From assembly GCA_034509425.1 (NCBI GenBank), contig JAVTVJ010000132.1:1488001-1552000 (forward strand): DNA of 64,000 nucleotides. Direction: 5' to 3'. The stretch comes from Eopsaltria australis. Taxonomy: Eukaryota > Chordata > Aves > Passeriformes > Petroicidae. The notes under the pieces are model-generated. The model was given only the letters and a program-made list of their open reading frames with translations, was not told where the DNA came from and searched no databases. The position numbers were made by a program, and so were the translations under genes. This document shows, piece after piece, positions 1 to 15,300 of this stretch. Within the stretch, counting starts at the first letter, position 1; the number at the start of each line of letters is the position of its first letter.

Positions 1-364
1 AGCTTTTATAAATTAAATACTGTCAGGGCTTATTCTCTGATGTGCCCACATCCATACTATTGAACTTTTTAAGTGCATGATAAAATATGTCTGCCTGCAA
101 ATATTACTTGAAATGGCCTCCAGCCCCTAATTCCCAGAGTATGCCCAGAATTGCCTGTGAAAGTGCTAAATCATCTGGGCTAAAAGTTTGCCAGGGAACA
201 ATCTAGTAATTTAACACAGAGTGTGTTATTGAGTTCCAGTGCCAAGTGTCTGTAAAAATACATCCAAAGAACACACACAAGAATATAATGGTATTTTTTT
301 TTTCTTCAGTATATACATATTTCTGGCAATTAACTAAATTAAATAAATGCTAATGTTTACATAC
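1..364 (-). other. MYOM2 intron 11, partial
   Basis: AT-rich intronic sequence after the exon 11 donor. No sequence resembling the second half of FN3-1 was seen here. Confidence 0.8.
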
Positions 365-3300
365 TTGTCAACAAAATATCCAATAACAGGGCTCTCACTG
401 GTTGTGTTTGGTGGTTTCCAGGTAACAATAACATAGTCTCTGTTAGCATCATGGCATTTAACATCCATTGGTGCCCCCGGTGCTCCTGCGATCAATGCAT
501 CAGCATCTGGACCACAAATAAAAATAAATTGGTTTTGACCCCCACTCCTCTGAAGTACATCAAAAAGGGAAGACTTCCAGTTCACTGTCCTGCTTATTTA
601 CATGAGTGGAAGCCCAAATATTTCATGACATACTAATTCACTACAAAAATGAGTCAGGACCATAATGTCTATATTTTTATACAGATAAAATGTTCAAGGA
701 TATTTCTGAGAACAGAAAAGCTTTTTAGGAACCAAACACCTATTATTTTTCATGAGAATTAAAAGCCTGAGCCACTCTGGTGTTTTTGATGCTCTGTCAC
801 ACTGAAAGCTGTGACTCAGTGTGTTACCAATCAGACCAAGGTACTCAGTAGAGAACATGTAGATCAGAAAAACAAATCTCTTAAAGAATAAAAAATTTGC
901 AAACTCCTGGTACATTTATAATGCTAGGTTTTATTTATAGTCTTAAATACCACCTTTAAGATACCCTTTTGTGGCTTCCTTTTGAGACATATTGACTAAT
1001 CTGGAACCACAACTCCTAATGAAGTCTTGTAACAGGTAAAGTTCTCTCCCTTCAGAGGAAGATTTCTATTAAAAAAAAACACCCAGTGTAGAGTCTAAAT
1101 TTATAAAGTCTAATCCCAAGCAGTTGTGAAGTAGCTTGTGCTCAGTATCAGATCATAGCCTACATGAATAAAGGCAAGAGAATGGCCAACAGACCATACT
1201 CCAGAGACTCCAGAGGCCATAGCTCAAGTCCAGGGTCCTGGGCATACAAATGGATCAAATACACTGTAAAATGGACAAGAGAGATACCTAAAATTTAACC
1301 ATCACCACAAAAAAACTTCTAAGAAAGCTTTTGTATATTAGTGGGTGTTTTTCACCTGAATAATGTCTTTCTTGGAATGTAACCTGGACATAAAAAGCTT
1401 TAGCAAATTGTTTCTAATGAGATCAGGGTCCCAGAGAGGCTTGTTCGAGACATACTGCAAAGCTGATGAAGCCCTTGCACTGGTCCTGTGACGAAGTTGG
1501 ATTTCAAACCCCTGAAAAAGATATTCACCCCCTCTACCCCACACAGATTGTCTGGATGACACTCCCACAAGGCATATATGTTCCAATATGTTTCCAGAAA
1601 GAACAAGGTTTAAAATTAATACAGCTACAGTGGCCTCAATGGGGCTGTTCCAGTTTGCCCACATCAAGGATGTTGTCCAATGTATTTAAGAGAGTGGAAG
1701 AACTTTTCAAACAGAAATATTTTCATCTTTCAGTGAAAAAATATAAAACTGAATACATCTTTCAGTGAAAAAATATAAAACTGAATACTAAGATCTGCTC
1801 ACAGGTACATGAGAGCTGTGCATGAAAATGTGATTAAAAGTTCTGACCTTTATTCTATTTTAAGACATTTACCTCCTTTCATCTATGTCTCTTGTGAAAA
1901 CTGTATTTCTTCAGTCAGTTAGTTTCTTACTTTGCTTCTTTTCTCTGGTTATTGACATGGCTATGACTGCTATAGTGGTGGGAATATTTTTTTTTTTGCT
2001 TTCTCCTGAACATATCCCTAAGACCAGGCACAAGATACAAGAATGCCCAACAAGGCCCATTCCCCGTTTTCTATCTCTAAAGCTAAAACCATCACAGTGA
2101 GAACTGACTGTATGCAAAGATGTTTATTTCCTACCAGGAAAGGAGATGGAAAAGAAAGAAACAAGTTGTTTCTTCACAAGCTTCTCTGCTTCTTCAGGAA
2201 ACAAAGTGTCCTCAGGAGCATGCTCCTCTTGAAGCTCCCCATTCATGTAGGATGACTGTATTTTAGTACAGGCTACTATATACAAATCAAATTACTATGA
2301 AATGCCACAGGGCTAAATTTCTTTTGTATTTCAGTCATTACATGGATTTTTTTCATAAAACTAAACTTTATAATGCTTTTTAATTTCTCCTCAAGAAACA
2401 GATTAGAAGTTTACCTCTTACAAACAGGTATGCACTGCATTCACTGATTCCACCTCTTGAAACCATGCGCAGGGTGTATAAACCTTCATCATCTTTGTTC
2501 AGATGAGTAAAGGAAAGAGCTGCCTGGCCTTCTCCAAAATACAGCTTCGTCCACTTGGAGTCCTTTATCAGCACATCTGGAAGAGAAGAGCCATCAGACA
2601 CATTACTGTGCTGCTAGTACAACCTGCATCCTAGAGCAGCTCTCTGCTAACCAAGGACACAGACTAATATTTATGCCAGTTTTATTCAGAATGATAGTGC
2701 TTTGATGCTATGAAAACTCTACAGACAGTAAGTTGCATCTCTCTAAAATCATTTGATCAGTGAATTTTAGAGAATATGAAGTCTAATACTACTGCAGTGC
2801 CAACAACAAAATTCCTATCACTACAACTTTTAATACACCGAGAGACAAAAATATTGTCCACATTTAGAAATATTGACATGAAAACCTGCCATACCCTATA
2901 ATTAATTCAGGGTGGAATCTTATTTCACTTTTAATAAGTTTTGTTTCCTGTTCGGGTCAAATGTCAGTTTACTCAATTTTTTCTTCCAAATTTAAAAAAT
3001 AGATTTCAATTTAATCTGAAAACTGCTATAAATATACACCAAACTGAAATCTTCAAGGCATGCCTGTTGAGCATTGAATAAAATTAAATTTAAACCTCTC
3101 AAAGGTGAGAGGTGGTGATCCATGATTAATACACATTAATCTGATTGCTTAGTGAAACCAGAGGAAAAAAAAATAACAGGATATTTTTATGCTAGGCAAG
3201 GGACTTTCTCATATCATCCTTTTAAATAGCTGATTGGATTATTTTTGATTTTTAACTCCCTAAGGCCTATCACATACAAATTTATTGTAATAATGCAGCA

Positions 3301-6300
3301 GAACTGTATTTAAAAGATCTGAATATCTATGAATGTTTATTTTTTTATTGCTTAGATTTTGGAGCCGACACACAAACAATTGCAAAGGAGTCAGTGTTCT
3401 CACACACCAGCTGCATCGCATAAGTATAAAACATGACACACATTCAGATAATAAAGCATGTGGAAGACACATGCTCCTAAATCTTACAGCAGTAAATTGC
3501 ATAATCAGCTAAGCATGCAGTAGTTTTATGAGAAGCACACAAAGTAAATTTAATCACATCCCTTCCCATGAGATCCTTAGTCATGAGATCCTTACCTAGA
3601 AAACCTGAGTGTCCCCTTTCTGTCATGCCTGTCACAATGGTACTCAGACCTTGTGTAGAGAGACATGACGTGCCTTAAATTAAATCAGAAAATATCTTCA
3701 CCTAGAAACTTAAACCAATGCATGAGCCCTGTGGAAAATACTAAGCCAAAAACAGTTGATTAACCAGCATCTCTGAAAAGTTGGTCACTTATTTAGACTC
3801 CAAGATTCAGTGGATTGGTAGCCACCTTAATTTGAATATATAGAAATTGCAGGCAAGCCTGTACTGCTACTAAGGCCAGAATCACTCGTTTCCATTCTTT
3901 ATGTGTGCCTGACAGCAGAAATTGAGGGGAGCAGTTGTGTTTGGTAAGAGCAGAAAAACTTTTCTCCTTCACACAAGGTCAAAGATCCACCAGGAATCAA
4001 CAGAAACCCTATTTTTTTAATGCAATCAGGATGAATGACTTTGTAGGCAAAACAATTAGTTTGAAGACCTCAAACATATTTAGAAGTTCTAATAAAACAA
4101 GCATTCATATACCTGCCATCACAATAAAATTACAAGTTCGCACTATTCACAGTCTATTCATGTGTTGTGCTCCACTATTTCTCCCTGAATTTACCTAAGT
4201 ACGAACCTGCAGAAGACTGACCCTCAGATGCAACATGTGTCACACACACACAAGCTGTTTTTAGTACATAAGATAATTTTCCCAATACATTACTCTGATG
4301 AAAACTCATACAAACAGTGGGGAACTCCTACATACTGAAACTTCTTTTCATCATGTATTTTTTGTTCTGCTAAAATTTTAGCTAGATTCTTCATGCCATG
4401 ACTTCTCCTTCTGAAGTACATTATTTTCTTCTAGATTACAGTACAAATGGCTGCAGAATACTGGTAAATATATATTTATAGTGTTTATTTTACATTAGAG
4501 ATCGATAAGGGAAAGGTCCTGCTATCAGCTGAAATCATATCCAGATTAGATATATGTTCCTGAAGTATCATTTTGATTTTGTTCTTTCAGTATCTTAAAT
4601 GGTTCTTTCAGTACCCTAAATTGTTCTAAGCGGGCCATGAATAATAAACATCATATTCACATTTGTGAAATCCCAAATCAATTCAGGGGATTTGATTGAG
4701 CTGATTTATATGCCCCTAGAAGTCTACTAGATACCTTCAATAAGGCTCACTAGTGTGAAACTTATTTATGCTAGGTAAACACATACTTTTCCTGTGTATA
4801 ATTATTAGAAGTAAATCATACATATCCATATTGGGGCTTTAGTTGCTATTATTTGATTAACATAAACTGGAAAACTTTAGAAAGAGTACAGTCTTAACTC
4901 AAGAGCAGAATTAAATATTTCCTCTCTAAAGAACCAGAATATCTAGGGCACATGATCTTGTACAAATTATTAACTTCTCATTGCTTATATTTATGCATTG
5001 CCTCCAGCTCTCAAGGGACTCAGGGAACTGTAGCACATTACAAAGGTTCATAGTGCATGAATTCTTGCTGCATTTGGGAACAAGTTCTGCCAGTTAATGC
5101 ATCTGTACATATCTTGGAAATATTGTGATCCATGTACTTCTAATGAAGGACAAACCTAACCTTTTTAACATCCTATTTCACGTAATATAAGTAGAGGAAT
5201 GGGATGAAAACCTATCTGACTCCCTAGCAAAAACATTTTGGCTTAAAACAGACTAAGTTTTCATCTCAGGTTTTCACAGGTAAAGACTTTTTAAGTCAAG
5301 TAAGTGGGAAAACAAAGAGCTTAGTATTGTTACATATCAAGAAGGAATTATCTTGTCATTATGAAGGCACAAAGAGAAAGGGTCATGAGGTTTTGTTCAT
5401 AGTGCGAGAAAATCTCATATTCAATGAAAAGTGGAACAATATTGTGCATTCCTTAAAATTTAGAAGTTCTTCTTAGTTGCAGTTTCAAACTTAGAATTTG
5501 AGAGGCTTGGCACCTTGAGAAACTGTACCCAGTATGACACAAAGTTCATCTGAGAGTGAAGTGAGTGATTATTTTTAGTTATTAAATATCCTGAAGTGTG
5601 TAGTAAAATTCCTGTATGCTTCAGTGGGAACAGAATCTGAATTCAAGGATCAACCTTCGATTCCTAGTTATTCACCAAACAGAAAGAGGCATTTTTATTA
5701 TCTCATATTTTTTACTTTAGTGACATCTAGTAGTTCATCACAAGGAAGTATCCACAGTGATAGAAAAATAGGAATGAAAGATTAAGTAGTAGTTTGTTCC
5801 CCAAAGGATCAGATGTGAACCTATATAAAACTATGATGTAGATGAAACAAAAGGTATAACAAGCAGTAATAAAATCATTCTTTTCCTGACTTCCATAACC
5901 TTAAATTTTCTTGATGTCTTATTAATCTTACTGTCATTTCTTAGTTTATTCATCCCATTTCATCGACTATGGAAATTTCTGCCAACTTTTCTAGGACCAG
6001 TCCAAACATCAGTCTTGGAAGTCCACTATTCTCAAATGTGGTCCCTTTGGGGAAAGGTCTAACCATTCAAAAATAACCAAGGTTTTCCTTAAACCCTCAG
6101 GTAGAATAATTACTTTGGAATCCTACACAGAGATTGTGGTTGGTGAAAAGTGGGCTGCTAAACATCTACAACAGGTTGATATCCATTAAGCTCTGACTAG
6201 CCAGTGTTATGTTTCAAAACCCTTTTTTGGTGCAGTGAACAAACACTACTCATCCAGGGTTTGTGTACCATCCACCCCAGTACATGATAAGCTTAGTGAT

Positions 6301-9300
6301 GTTGAGTACTGCTCAAGAGGTGAGACTGCTTCACCTGGCATAACATAGGTTTTCACCAACAAAAGAGGCAAGGTAAGAAACCTACCAACATGGCGCATAA
6401 ACAGCAGAGCCAACATATGTGTATCAGGCCTGGCTTCTGTGAGTATTACTGAACTATACATTCACATGATTTTAATATAAAATTCACAATAAATCCTGCA
6501 GCAAGATTAAAGTAGAGACCCACACCCATACCTCAGTACTTCAAACTGTAATTTACTGCCCTGTGAGTACCCTTCAGTTCAGTGGTCACAGTATTCAATA
6601 TGAGTCATTATGAAATCTAAGAACTGGCTTTGGACCTCTACCAAGTAAATGTCCTAACTATAGTTTTATCGCAATACAAAGTTACCTCCTCTTGCTATTA
6701 ACGTGTGCTCAAGAAAATGTTGACCAAGTAACTTAATTGAGAGTGCAGGACTATAAATTCTAACTAGAGATATTTTTTTTTCTCTATTCAAAATTTGATT
6801 CTGAGAACGTGATGCTCTAAACCTGACCTGTATCCTCAATGTCTCCTCCAGCATTTTCCAAGTAGATTCTATTCAATGTAATAACTTACCATCTCTATAC
6901 CACTCAGCACGAGGTCGTAGTCTTTTCAGCTCTGGCGTGATCAACATAGAACACTTCAAGGTCAGCGTTTCACCTTCAGTTGCAAAAGTGACTCCAAACT
7001 TCTCCAGAAACTGGACATCAATGTGGGTGAAGCAAACGTCGTATGACAAGGGCACTATGCAGGAGAAAATGAAAGCATACTTGAGTGCAAGTAAATTGTA
7101 CTTGACACAGATTACTGTCTGATCTGGGCAGGAGATGGAGCTTCCTGTTATATTGTATGCTGATCTAGAAATTCAACTGGGAAAGCAAGAGCATCTGGAC
7201 AGCTCCTATTGTAACAATGCTTAGAAAGCAAAGTCAGAAGAAGAAAGTTGTATCCAGTTTTCTCATCTGTAAAACATTACTCTGACAAGACTCTGACTGT
7301 GTCAAAGAAAGTAGAAAAAAAGGCTTACAGTGGAAAGGCATCATTGCAGCTGGGTGAGGTTCTTCCTCCTCTCTGAACCCTATGAATAAACATACAAGAA
7401 ACATTCAGTGACATGAGCATTATATTTATTTATTGCTTTGAATATAAAGTAGGACTTACTTCTCACAATCACAGCACAATTAGTTGATGCCTGACCATGG
7501 ACATTTGTTGCAACTGCTGAATAGGTAGCAGAATCATCAAAGTCAGCTCTGAAAATGGGAAGGGGAAAAACAGATGACTCTTAATGCAAATAAAAATTCT
7601 CTTAATGATTGATATTATAAAGCAAACTATGTCAACCATAAGGGAAGTGTGTAAAGCTCTTTACTGGGAGGGAAAGTGTAGAAAGCTCTTTGTTTTCTAC
7701 ACAGTGCAAGACATCGATGAAAGACAATGAGAAAGCCACTATTGTTTTTAACTGTATTTTTATTACAGCTTAGTGTGCAGGCTGCATTAACTTGAGCAAA
7801 CTGGAAATGACCTTTAGAGAATGATTAAAAGGAGATAGCTGGACAATTCCAGACTGGCTATTCTCTTTCTGTATGCAACCTTCCTTAATCCATCTTGCCC
7901 TACTGCCGTATTTTAGGAGAGAGACACGGAATAAAAATACAAGTAATTCTGGTTAAAATTCTGCCCTCTATGGCTATTCCCAGCTGGCAGACATGGGTAT
8001 TTTTTGCCTCTCTCATCCAGGAAAAGGATAAAAAATCAGGAACCCTGACCAAAATTGTTTATGTGCATACATGGCTTGGTTTGTTATATTTTTAAGTGAG
8101 AACAACAATTCATTATGCAAGGACAGTATAAACAAATATAAAGCAAAGAATAGTTACTTGGTGCAAAACACTGATAGATTGTCATACTTAACACATCTTC
8201 CTTGAAGTTACATGAGCACATATATGGCCAGCTGTTAAGATATAGGTACAAACCTTGATGCCCCATTCTTTTCATATTTAAAGTGGAGTTTATCAGGAAT
8301 AGTTTATTTAGTATTAAATTTAATAGAAACCACTCAAAAATTTTCAATTATGAGATACAATATTGTGGATGCAGGCATTTATCTTCCTCTCAGAAGAACA
8401 CATTTGTGTCTTCTTGGCAACTGCCAAGTGATGAAATTCTGGTTGTACTTGTCTTCTAAGAGGTCATATATCCCAGATATGGGAGAAGGAATATGCAAGG
8501 GTGTTTTATGGAAATTGCATAACAGGATGCCAAATATGTAGCAGCTGTCACAGACACCTCAGACACCTATTTTTCACTTCTTGCATATGTTTTGGACAGT
8601 GTCATATCATAAAAATGATACTATCTGCACTGTGATGGCTAAAGCACAACTTGATGAAAGTTCCATTAAATTGAGATTTATCTCTCTAAATGTACAGGTC
8701 TAACAGCTCCTCCTGGAGGCAGCCCTTCAGCCATATATTTCACAAAATCAAGAAACCAATTAAAAAGTTTATCATACAATTAATTATCAAAGACATAAGG
8801 GTAAGTCCTAAGACTAGGCTACATAACCAAAAAAGTCTGCAGCTGGGTAGGAAACCCTGGTACAGTCTGGACAGGCACAGTGAGACTGAAAAACAATTTA
8901 AAAGAATTTAAATCATAGAATTGTTAAGGTTGGAAAGGACCTCTAAGATCATCAAGTCCAACCATCAACCCAGCACTACCACCATGTTGAACCATTAAAC
9001 CATGACTTCATGAACCAGAGCTACAGGATCTTCGAAAACTTCCCGGGATGGTGACTCAACCACTTCCCTGGGCAGCCTGGTCCAATGCTTGACAACGCTT
9101 TCAGTGAAGAAATTGTTCCTAATATCGAAACTAAACCTCCCCTGGTGCAGTTGAGGTAATTTCCTCTTGTCCTGTCACTTGTTACTTGGGAGAAGAGCCT
9201 GGCCCCACCTGGCTACAAATTGCCTTGAGGCAGTTGTAGGAGCAATAAGGTCCCCTTGAGCCTCTGTTTCTCCAGGTTAGACAACCCCACCTCCCTCAGC

Positions 9301-12300
9301 TGCTCGTCACAGAACTTGTGCTCCAGACCCTTCACCAGCTCCATTGCCCTTCTCTGGACACCCTCCAGCCCCTCAGTGTCTTTCTTGTAGTGATGAGCCC
9401 AGAACTGGATGCAGCACTCGAGGTGTGGCCTCACCAGTGCCGAGTACAGGAGAACAATCACTTTCCTGGTCCTGGTGGTCAAACTATTGCTGATACAGGT
9501 CAGGATGCCATTGGCCTTCTTGGCAACCTGGGCACACACTGGCTCATGTTCAGCTGTTGTCAATCAGCACTCCCAGGTCCTTTTCCACCAGGCAGCTTTC
9601 CAGTCACTCTATGCCCAGCCTGTAGCACTGTCTGGGGTTGTTTTGATCCAAGAGCAGGACTCATCACTTTGCCTTCTTGAACCTCACACAGTTGGCCTCA
9701 GCCCATTGATCCAGCCTGTCCAGATCCCTCTGCAGATCCTTCCTACTCTCCAGCAAATCAGCACTCCCACCCAATTTGGTGACATCTGCAAACTGACAGA
9801 GGCTGCGCCTGATCCCCTCACTGATGACAATACCAAAGAGTTCTTATTCCAACACTGAGCACTGGGGATCACCACTTGTGACTGCCACTAGCTGGATGTA
9901 ATCTCATTCTGCACCATTCTCTGGACCGGGTGTTATTTAACAATTTTTTTTCATGAAGGATTTTAAAGAAATTACAATATCTGTCCCCAGAGCTGTATAA
10001 AGCTTAACTGATTCTGGACTTGTTTGAGAGATGTCAGACTTGAAAACACTTCTTTGTAATGAATTTTTAAAAGCAGAACATTTTTTTATCCCAGTTTCAC
10101 ACTATTTAACACTTGTGTAATAAAATGCCAAAAAGCAACATAAAACTACAGCACAGGACAATTTCATAAGGCATGTTATGTCTCTACACTGAAATGTACA
10201 TAGTTCGTGCATTTATCACAGTCTGGTACAATATCTTACTATCACACAAGTTAACAACAAATGAAGAAGCTAAAAAATTTCTTACAAGGGGCATTGCAGA
10301 ATTAACTGTTCTGGAGCTGCAAGGCATTTTTGTCACTCTACTATATCCCTAATTTAAGAATCTATATATGGAATATACAGCAAATAGTGTAAACATAGTA
10401 CATAGTATCTTTAATAACATATATTACATATTAGCAAATTAATTAGCATTCATTCCCAGAAACTGGATCTTGGTTGCCCTAGTGTTGATGTTTTAGAACA
10501 GCCCTTGCCATACCTTGGTGTGCTCCAGCTCACCAGGATTCCCACACACAGCTCAGGAGATAGTAAGGTACATTTTCCAGACAGCGGTCTGGATGTTTGG
10601 CAGCCCTGTCCTGAAGGGTGAGGAAATGAGTCTGTCCCATGCCAGGAGGTCACTGTGGCAGAGGATCTCTTTAATTTGCTGTGTCAGGCAGAGCCCAGGA
10701 GTGCATTTCCTAGGTACTGGTGGCAGGTATATGCCACAGTGTACCCTGCACTCCTTGTCCCCAGATACCTGCCCTAAAAAGGCTTCCTGCCCTTCCAGCC
10801 ACAACCCAGCCCATGTCCTGACAAAGACCTGCAGGTGCACAGTGTCTTCCTACTGCCTACACGTCCAGGTTTCTGCTGGATGAGCTAGACCCACCCAAAG
10901 GATGGTGCACACTCACACCTGGCAGGACATTGCTGGGAGAGCCGTGCTGTTTGCTGATCAGGCCTGATCCCTCCCTGGCCTGGACATGATTTAGATAGCA
11001 CACAGCACCCAGCTCATAAATGAGTGATGAACATTACACCAGCACTGCTGCACTAGGCCATTTCCTCACATAAACAAAGCATTACTTCAGGCTGCTTCAC
11101 TGCTCTCAAATCCAACTTAACCTCTCTCTAATATTTTGTTGTTGCTATAGAGTATTAACAACAAAGATAAAAAATCAGCATTGCTTGACTGAGGTTAACT
11201 CTGATTAAATCTCACTTTAAACCAGTCATCATCTGCTCTCAGTGTTGGTTTCATTTTCCAGCAGGACAGCAGATTAAATAATTAAATAGGAACCCATATC
11301 TGTAAGAATTACACAGGATTTAGGATCTAAAGAGAGATTTATTGTTAAACAACAGGTGGCCTAAAAATAATCCAGAAAATAGAGAAGCATATATTGTGGA
11401 CTAACCAGGGGTTCCAAACTGTGCTAAACCACTCAAAGTGTCAGAAATTCAAAGGTATAAGAACTGCAAAGTTGTCTCCCTAAAATGAACAAGCAGAATG
11501 GCAGATACCTGATCAACTTTTCAAACGGATATACATCTGTGCTTATCTCAATCCCCTCCCCACAGTTTTGCTCTCTTAAGAAACAGTAAAATACATCCTT
11601 CGATGAGATCTTTCTGTTTGTGATGGTGTCCAAGGTAGAGAAAACAGAATATGATCCTAAATGTCTCTAGAACAGACAGGAGATTCACAAAAGGGTAATA
11701 TCTTTAGTCAAAAGAAGCTGAAAATCTGAAAACAAATATTTGACAGAAGTTAGTGATAGACCTATAATTAGTTTTCTCTGGGAGTACATAAGAAAGAAAT
11801 AAATTATCAAATAGCTGGCCACATTCTTACAGAATCCTTTGTTTTTCTTGAAGAGAAATGAGGTTCTTACAGTTAATATGAACACTCAATTCCCCAGGCC
11901 AGGTACTTTTACTATTTAAGAGGTCATAACAACTCTACCCATTTTCTATAGCTTACTGCTTTGAAAGCACTTTAAAATTCTTTGCTATGATCACTCACCT
12001 GACTCTCCAGAAGAGAAATAAACCATCTTAGACAGCCTAGTACTCACTGAAATACCTTTAAATCTTATATTGGAAATGTAGGGGTTTAGTGGCTAGGAGC
12101 TAGAGAGCAGTTTTGTTTCACATCCACTATGAAGAAAGTTGGACAGGATGGCAAGTTACATAAGGTTCTGACTTTCCTTTTGTGCCAGATAACGCTCAGA
12201 TGGAGGATTATCCTGGAAATTATCTGTTTCTTTGTATTCTAAAAAAATCTTAAGACTTCCTAAATTGCACTGTAATGTGCATTGATTCAAGACCAGTTAG

Positions 12301-15300
12301 AAAGTACATTTGAAGTACCCAGGAGGCAAGGTGTGGTCTAACAGCTAGTCTTGTTTTATGGTGGAGAATGTGTTTTTCAGCCTTTACAAAGGTCAGATAA
12401 AATATGCATAGAGTACATTTAGATAGCATAAAATGTGACTGCAGAACTGTATCTGTCCCAAGGTACTAATACTTTTTGTGAAAATTAAATTGCACTGAAT
12501 CCACATGAGGTTCTGAAGTGCTAATACTTGTGTGAGGAATATTCCCCAGGCAGATACATCTATTTAAAATGCATATATTCATTCAACTGCCTAGTTTAGA
12601 TTTAAACACAGGAGTTAAGAGTGAAATAGCATCTTTGCCTGAATTAGAACAAAATTCAGTGCATGTAAAGAACAGGAGGCAGTATGTAGTAAATTACAGA
12701 GTTAAAAATTACTCCTTTGAATCCAAATGACAAAATTTTCAGTGTTTTGGCTATATGACATCAAAATGTGAAAATATTCTGCAGAATTGCCATCTCCTAT
12801 CCTGATTCTCCAGTCAGACTGAATCTGACTGATTCTTTTTGTTTGGTTGGATTTCATGTTTAGGGAAGAGGGACCTCTGTTATGAGGTGGCCACTTCTTC
12901 AAGCCCCCAGCTACTGCAGCTTATAGGGGACAGTGACTGACAAGTCAGAAGATCACGTATTTGGGGACTGTAGTTTGCCTTTCAGCAAGGAAAGGAGAGC
13001 AGTACACCATTTTGCTGCCTATACAGCCACTGATACTGCATACCTGCAAAACCCAGGGAGCTGCAGTCTATCACCCACCAACCTCGCACAGCTCAAAGGC
13101 TCTGCAGGCTACGCCAGAGGGTCGCCTTTGTCTCAGCACCTCTGCTCTGCTCTGCTTCCGTCTCCAGGGGAGAAAGGGCACGCCTCGCTCTCTACCTCTC
13201 CAGATTAAATCATCTCAAGCCTTTTTTGCCTAATCAAACTAAAATAGCACTGTACTGACCGCACAGGGTCATTTATTAAATGGGAATAGCTAGAGGAGAG
13301 GGTTCATTCAATTTTTAAGCTTTCCTTTTTGAAGCAGTGCAGGTGATGCTGAGGACTGGAGTGCAGACCAGAGGCTGGCTCTGCCTGCTGCCAGCAGGTG
13401 TTACACTGCACTCTGCTGGCTCTGCCACACCTCTGCTGATGCAGCTGCAAACCAGTTCCTTTGCCACGATGTGCACTTCTCGGCTGTGATTTTATTAAAT
13501 AGGGAAGGGAGAGGGGCCTAATAAAAGGCAAAATACTGTCAAACCTTGAGCCCTGTATATATGAAGCTGTGTGGCCACACCACACGGACAGTGTTCTGGA
13601 AAGTCAAATGTCCTTCCCTGCTCCTACCATCCAGCTCAGCTCACCCTCCCCCTCACTGAGGGCTGGGAGTCAGGAATATCCCCAGGGAGGAGTACACTGC
13701 TGTCTCCTCTACACACCCGCCAGTGTAGCTGGGAATACAACATAATCAATCCCAGCTGAATAAAACCAAATGATCCATTTAATAAATCATCACAGTAAAC
13801 AAAGAAACAAAAAAGCCCAACTCTGTTGCTAAACAAGTATTAGCAACTAAGAACTTTAAAGTGTTACAATTGTTAATTATCAAGACATTCACTAAGACAG
13901 AAAATATTTTTCAGCTATGCCATAAAGCAATAGCCACCCTCATCTTGACTACCACTGATACAGAAATCTTTTCTTGTATTGTATGCCTATACATAGTTGA
14001 ATTATGTGGGATAAAAACCACATTTTAAACAAACCTGCACATTCGCAGACATATATGATTCATTTCAACTACCAGGAGCTTTCCCCCCAAGGATTCCTCA
14101 CAGTCTCCTCATAATAACCTATCAGATAGGAGTTGAAAGATGGGATGAACCACTACCCCAGTGTGTATCACTTCTGCTATAATTATGAGTTATGCAAAAA
14201 ATAGAATTAAACTCCAAATTCCTTTTCTTTACTGCTCAAGGGAGATCTCGAACTCAAACTCCCATTTGAAGAAGCTTAAAAGGAAAAAGAAAGAGACACT
14301 ATATGATCATGATAGCACTGAATGCATGCAGAAAATGTGGTAAATTGAGAACACAGCATCATAAAAAATATGAGACAGACAAATTAAAATTATCTGGTTA
14401 CTATATAGGCTTATGTGTTCTGGAGAACAGCACAGAGTGGGGGATGAAATTGTGTCCAGTTACTACTTTAAGACAACAAGGTGACGGTAAGGTTTCAGTG
14501 CCGTAAGAATGTTTCCACTGGGATCAGGGAATACTCACAGGAATAAATATCACACTTGCATCAGAAGGAAAAAGTTCACTCCCTGGGCTTCGCTGAAGTG
14601 CTAGAAAAGTAGCCAAGAAATTCCAAGGCCGTTCTGAGCGGCTGTGGGTAAGATTACATTCAGCTCAGCACTTTAGTATGAACAGCTGAGAAGAGCACAG
14701 AAGTAGAGAGGAAGAAACTCCCAATGGCTCCACTTCCCAGAAAAACAAATTATTCATAAAATATGAAATATAAGTGCACAAAGGCATGCATGGAAGATAC
14801 ATAATTAATTGATACATGTTTGTATAAAAACACTAAGAATTTCTATATTTAACCATTATTTATACATCTATTTCTTCCAATACAAGATACACTTAATGTT
14901 AATTATGCGCTAACAAAATGTTATTCCACTTCCTGCATGTCCATTTTCTGTGGTTTTAGGACAGAAAATACAGCTGATGATCAAGTTTTGAAATAAAATG
15001 GATTAGCAATTTTAAAAAATTAAATTAGAAATTTTAATTTAATGAACTGTATAAATCATAACCATCTCCCAGTATTCTTTTAAGTGTAGAAGAGAAATCT
15101 GTGGGAGAGCAGCCAGGAGCCTTTAAGTGGCAAAAAGACCACACTGCCAGACAGAATGAAAGAGAAATGGAGCAAGAGTCTCTGAAGATGGCAGCTTGTC
15201 TGAATGTGAGCAGTCTGCATGAGTACTTACTGGTCTGGGACTAGTAGACAGGGGTTGGGGAAACCTGAATGGGTGCCAATAAATGACTCTGTGGTATGTC

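Noticed and set aside
9318..9858. Plus-strand open frames of 120-149 codons
   Set aside because: They are antisense to the CR1 reverse-transcriptase tail on the minus strand.
10450..10980. GC-rich block in intron 6 as a hidden exon or gene
   Set aside because: Open frames exist on both strands but none has M-protein similarity, and exons 6 and 7 already join in phase across it.
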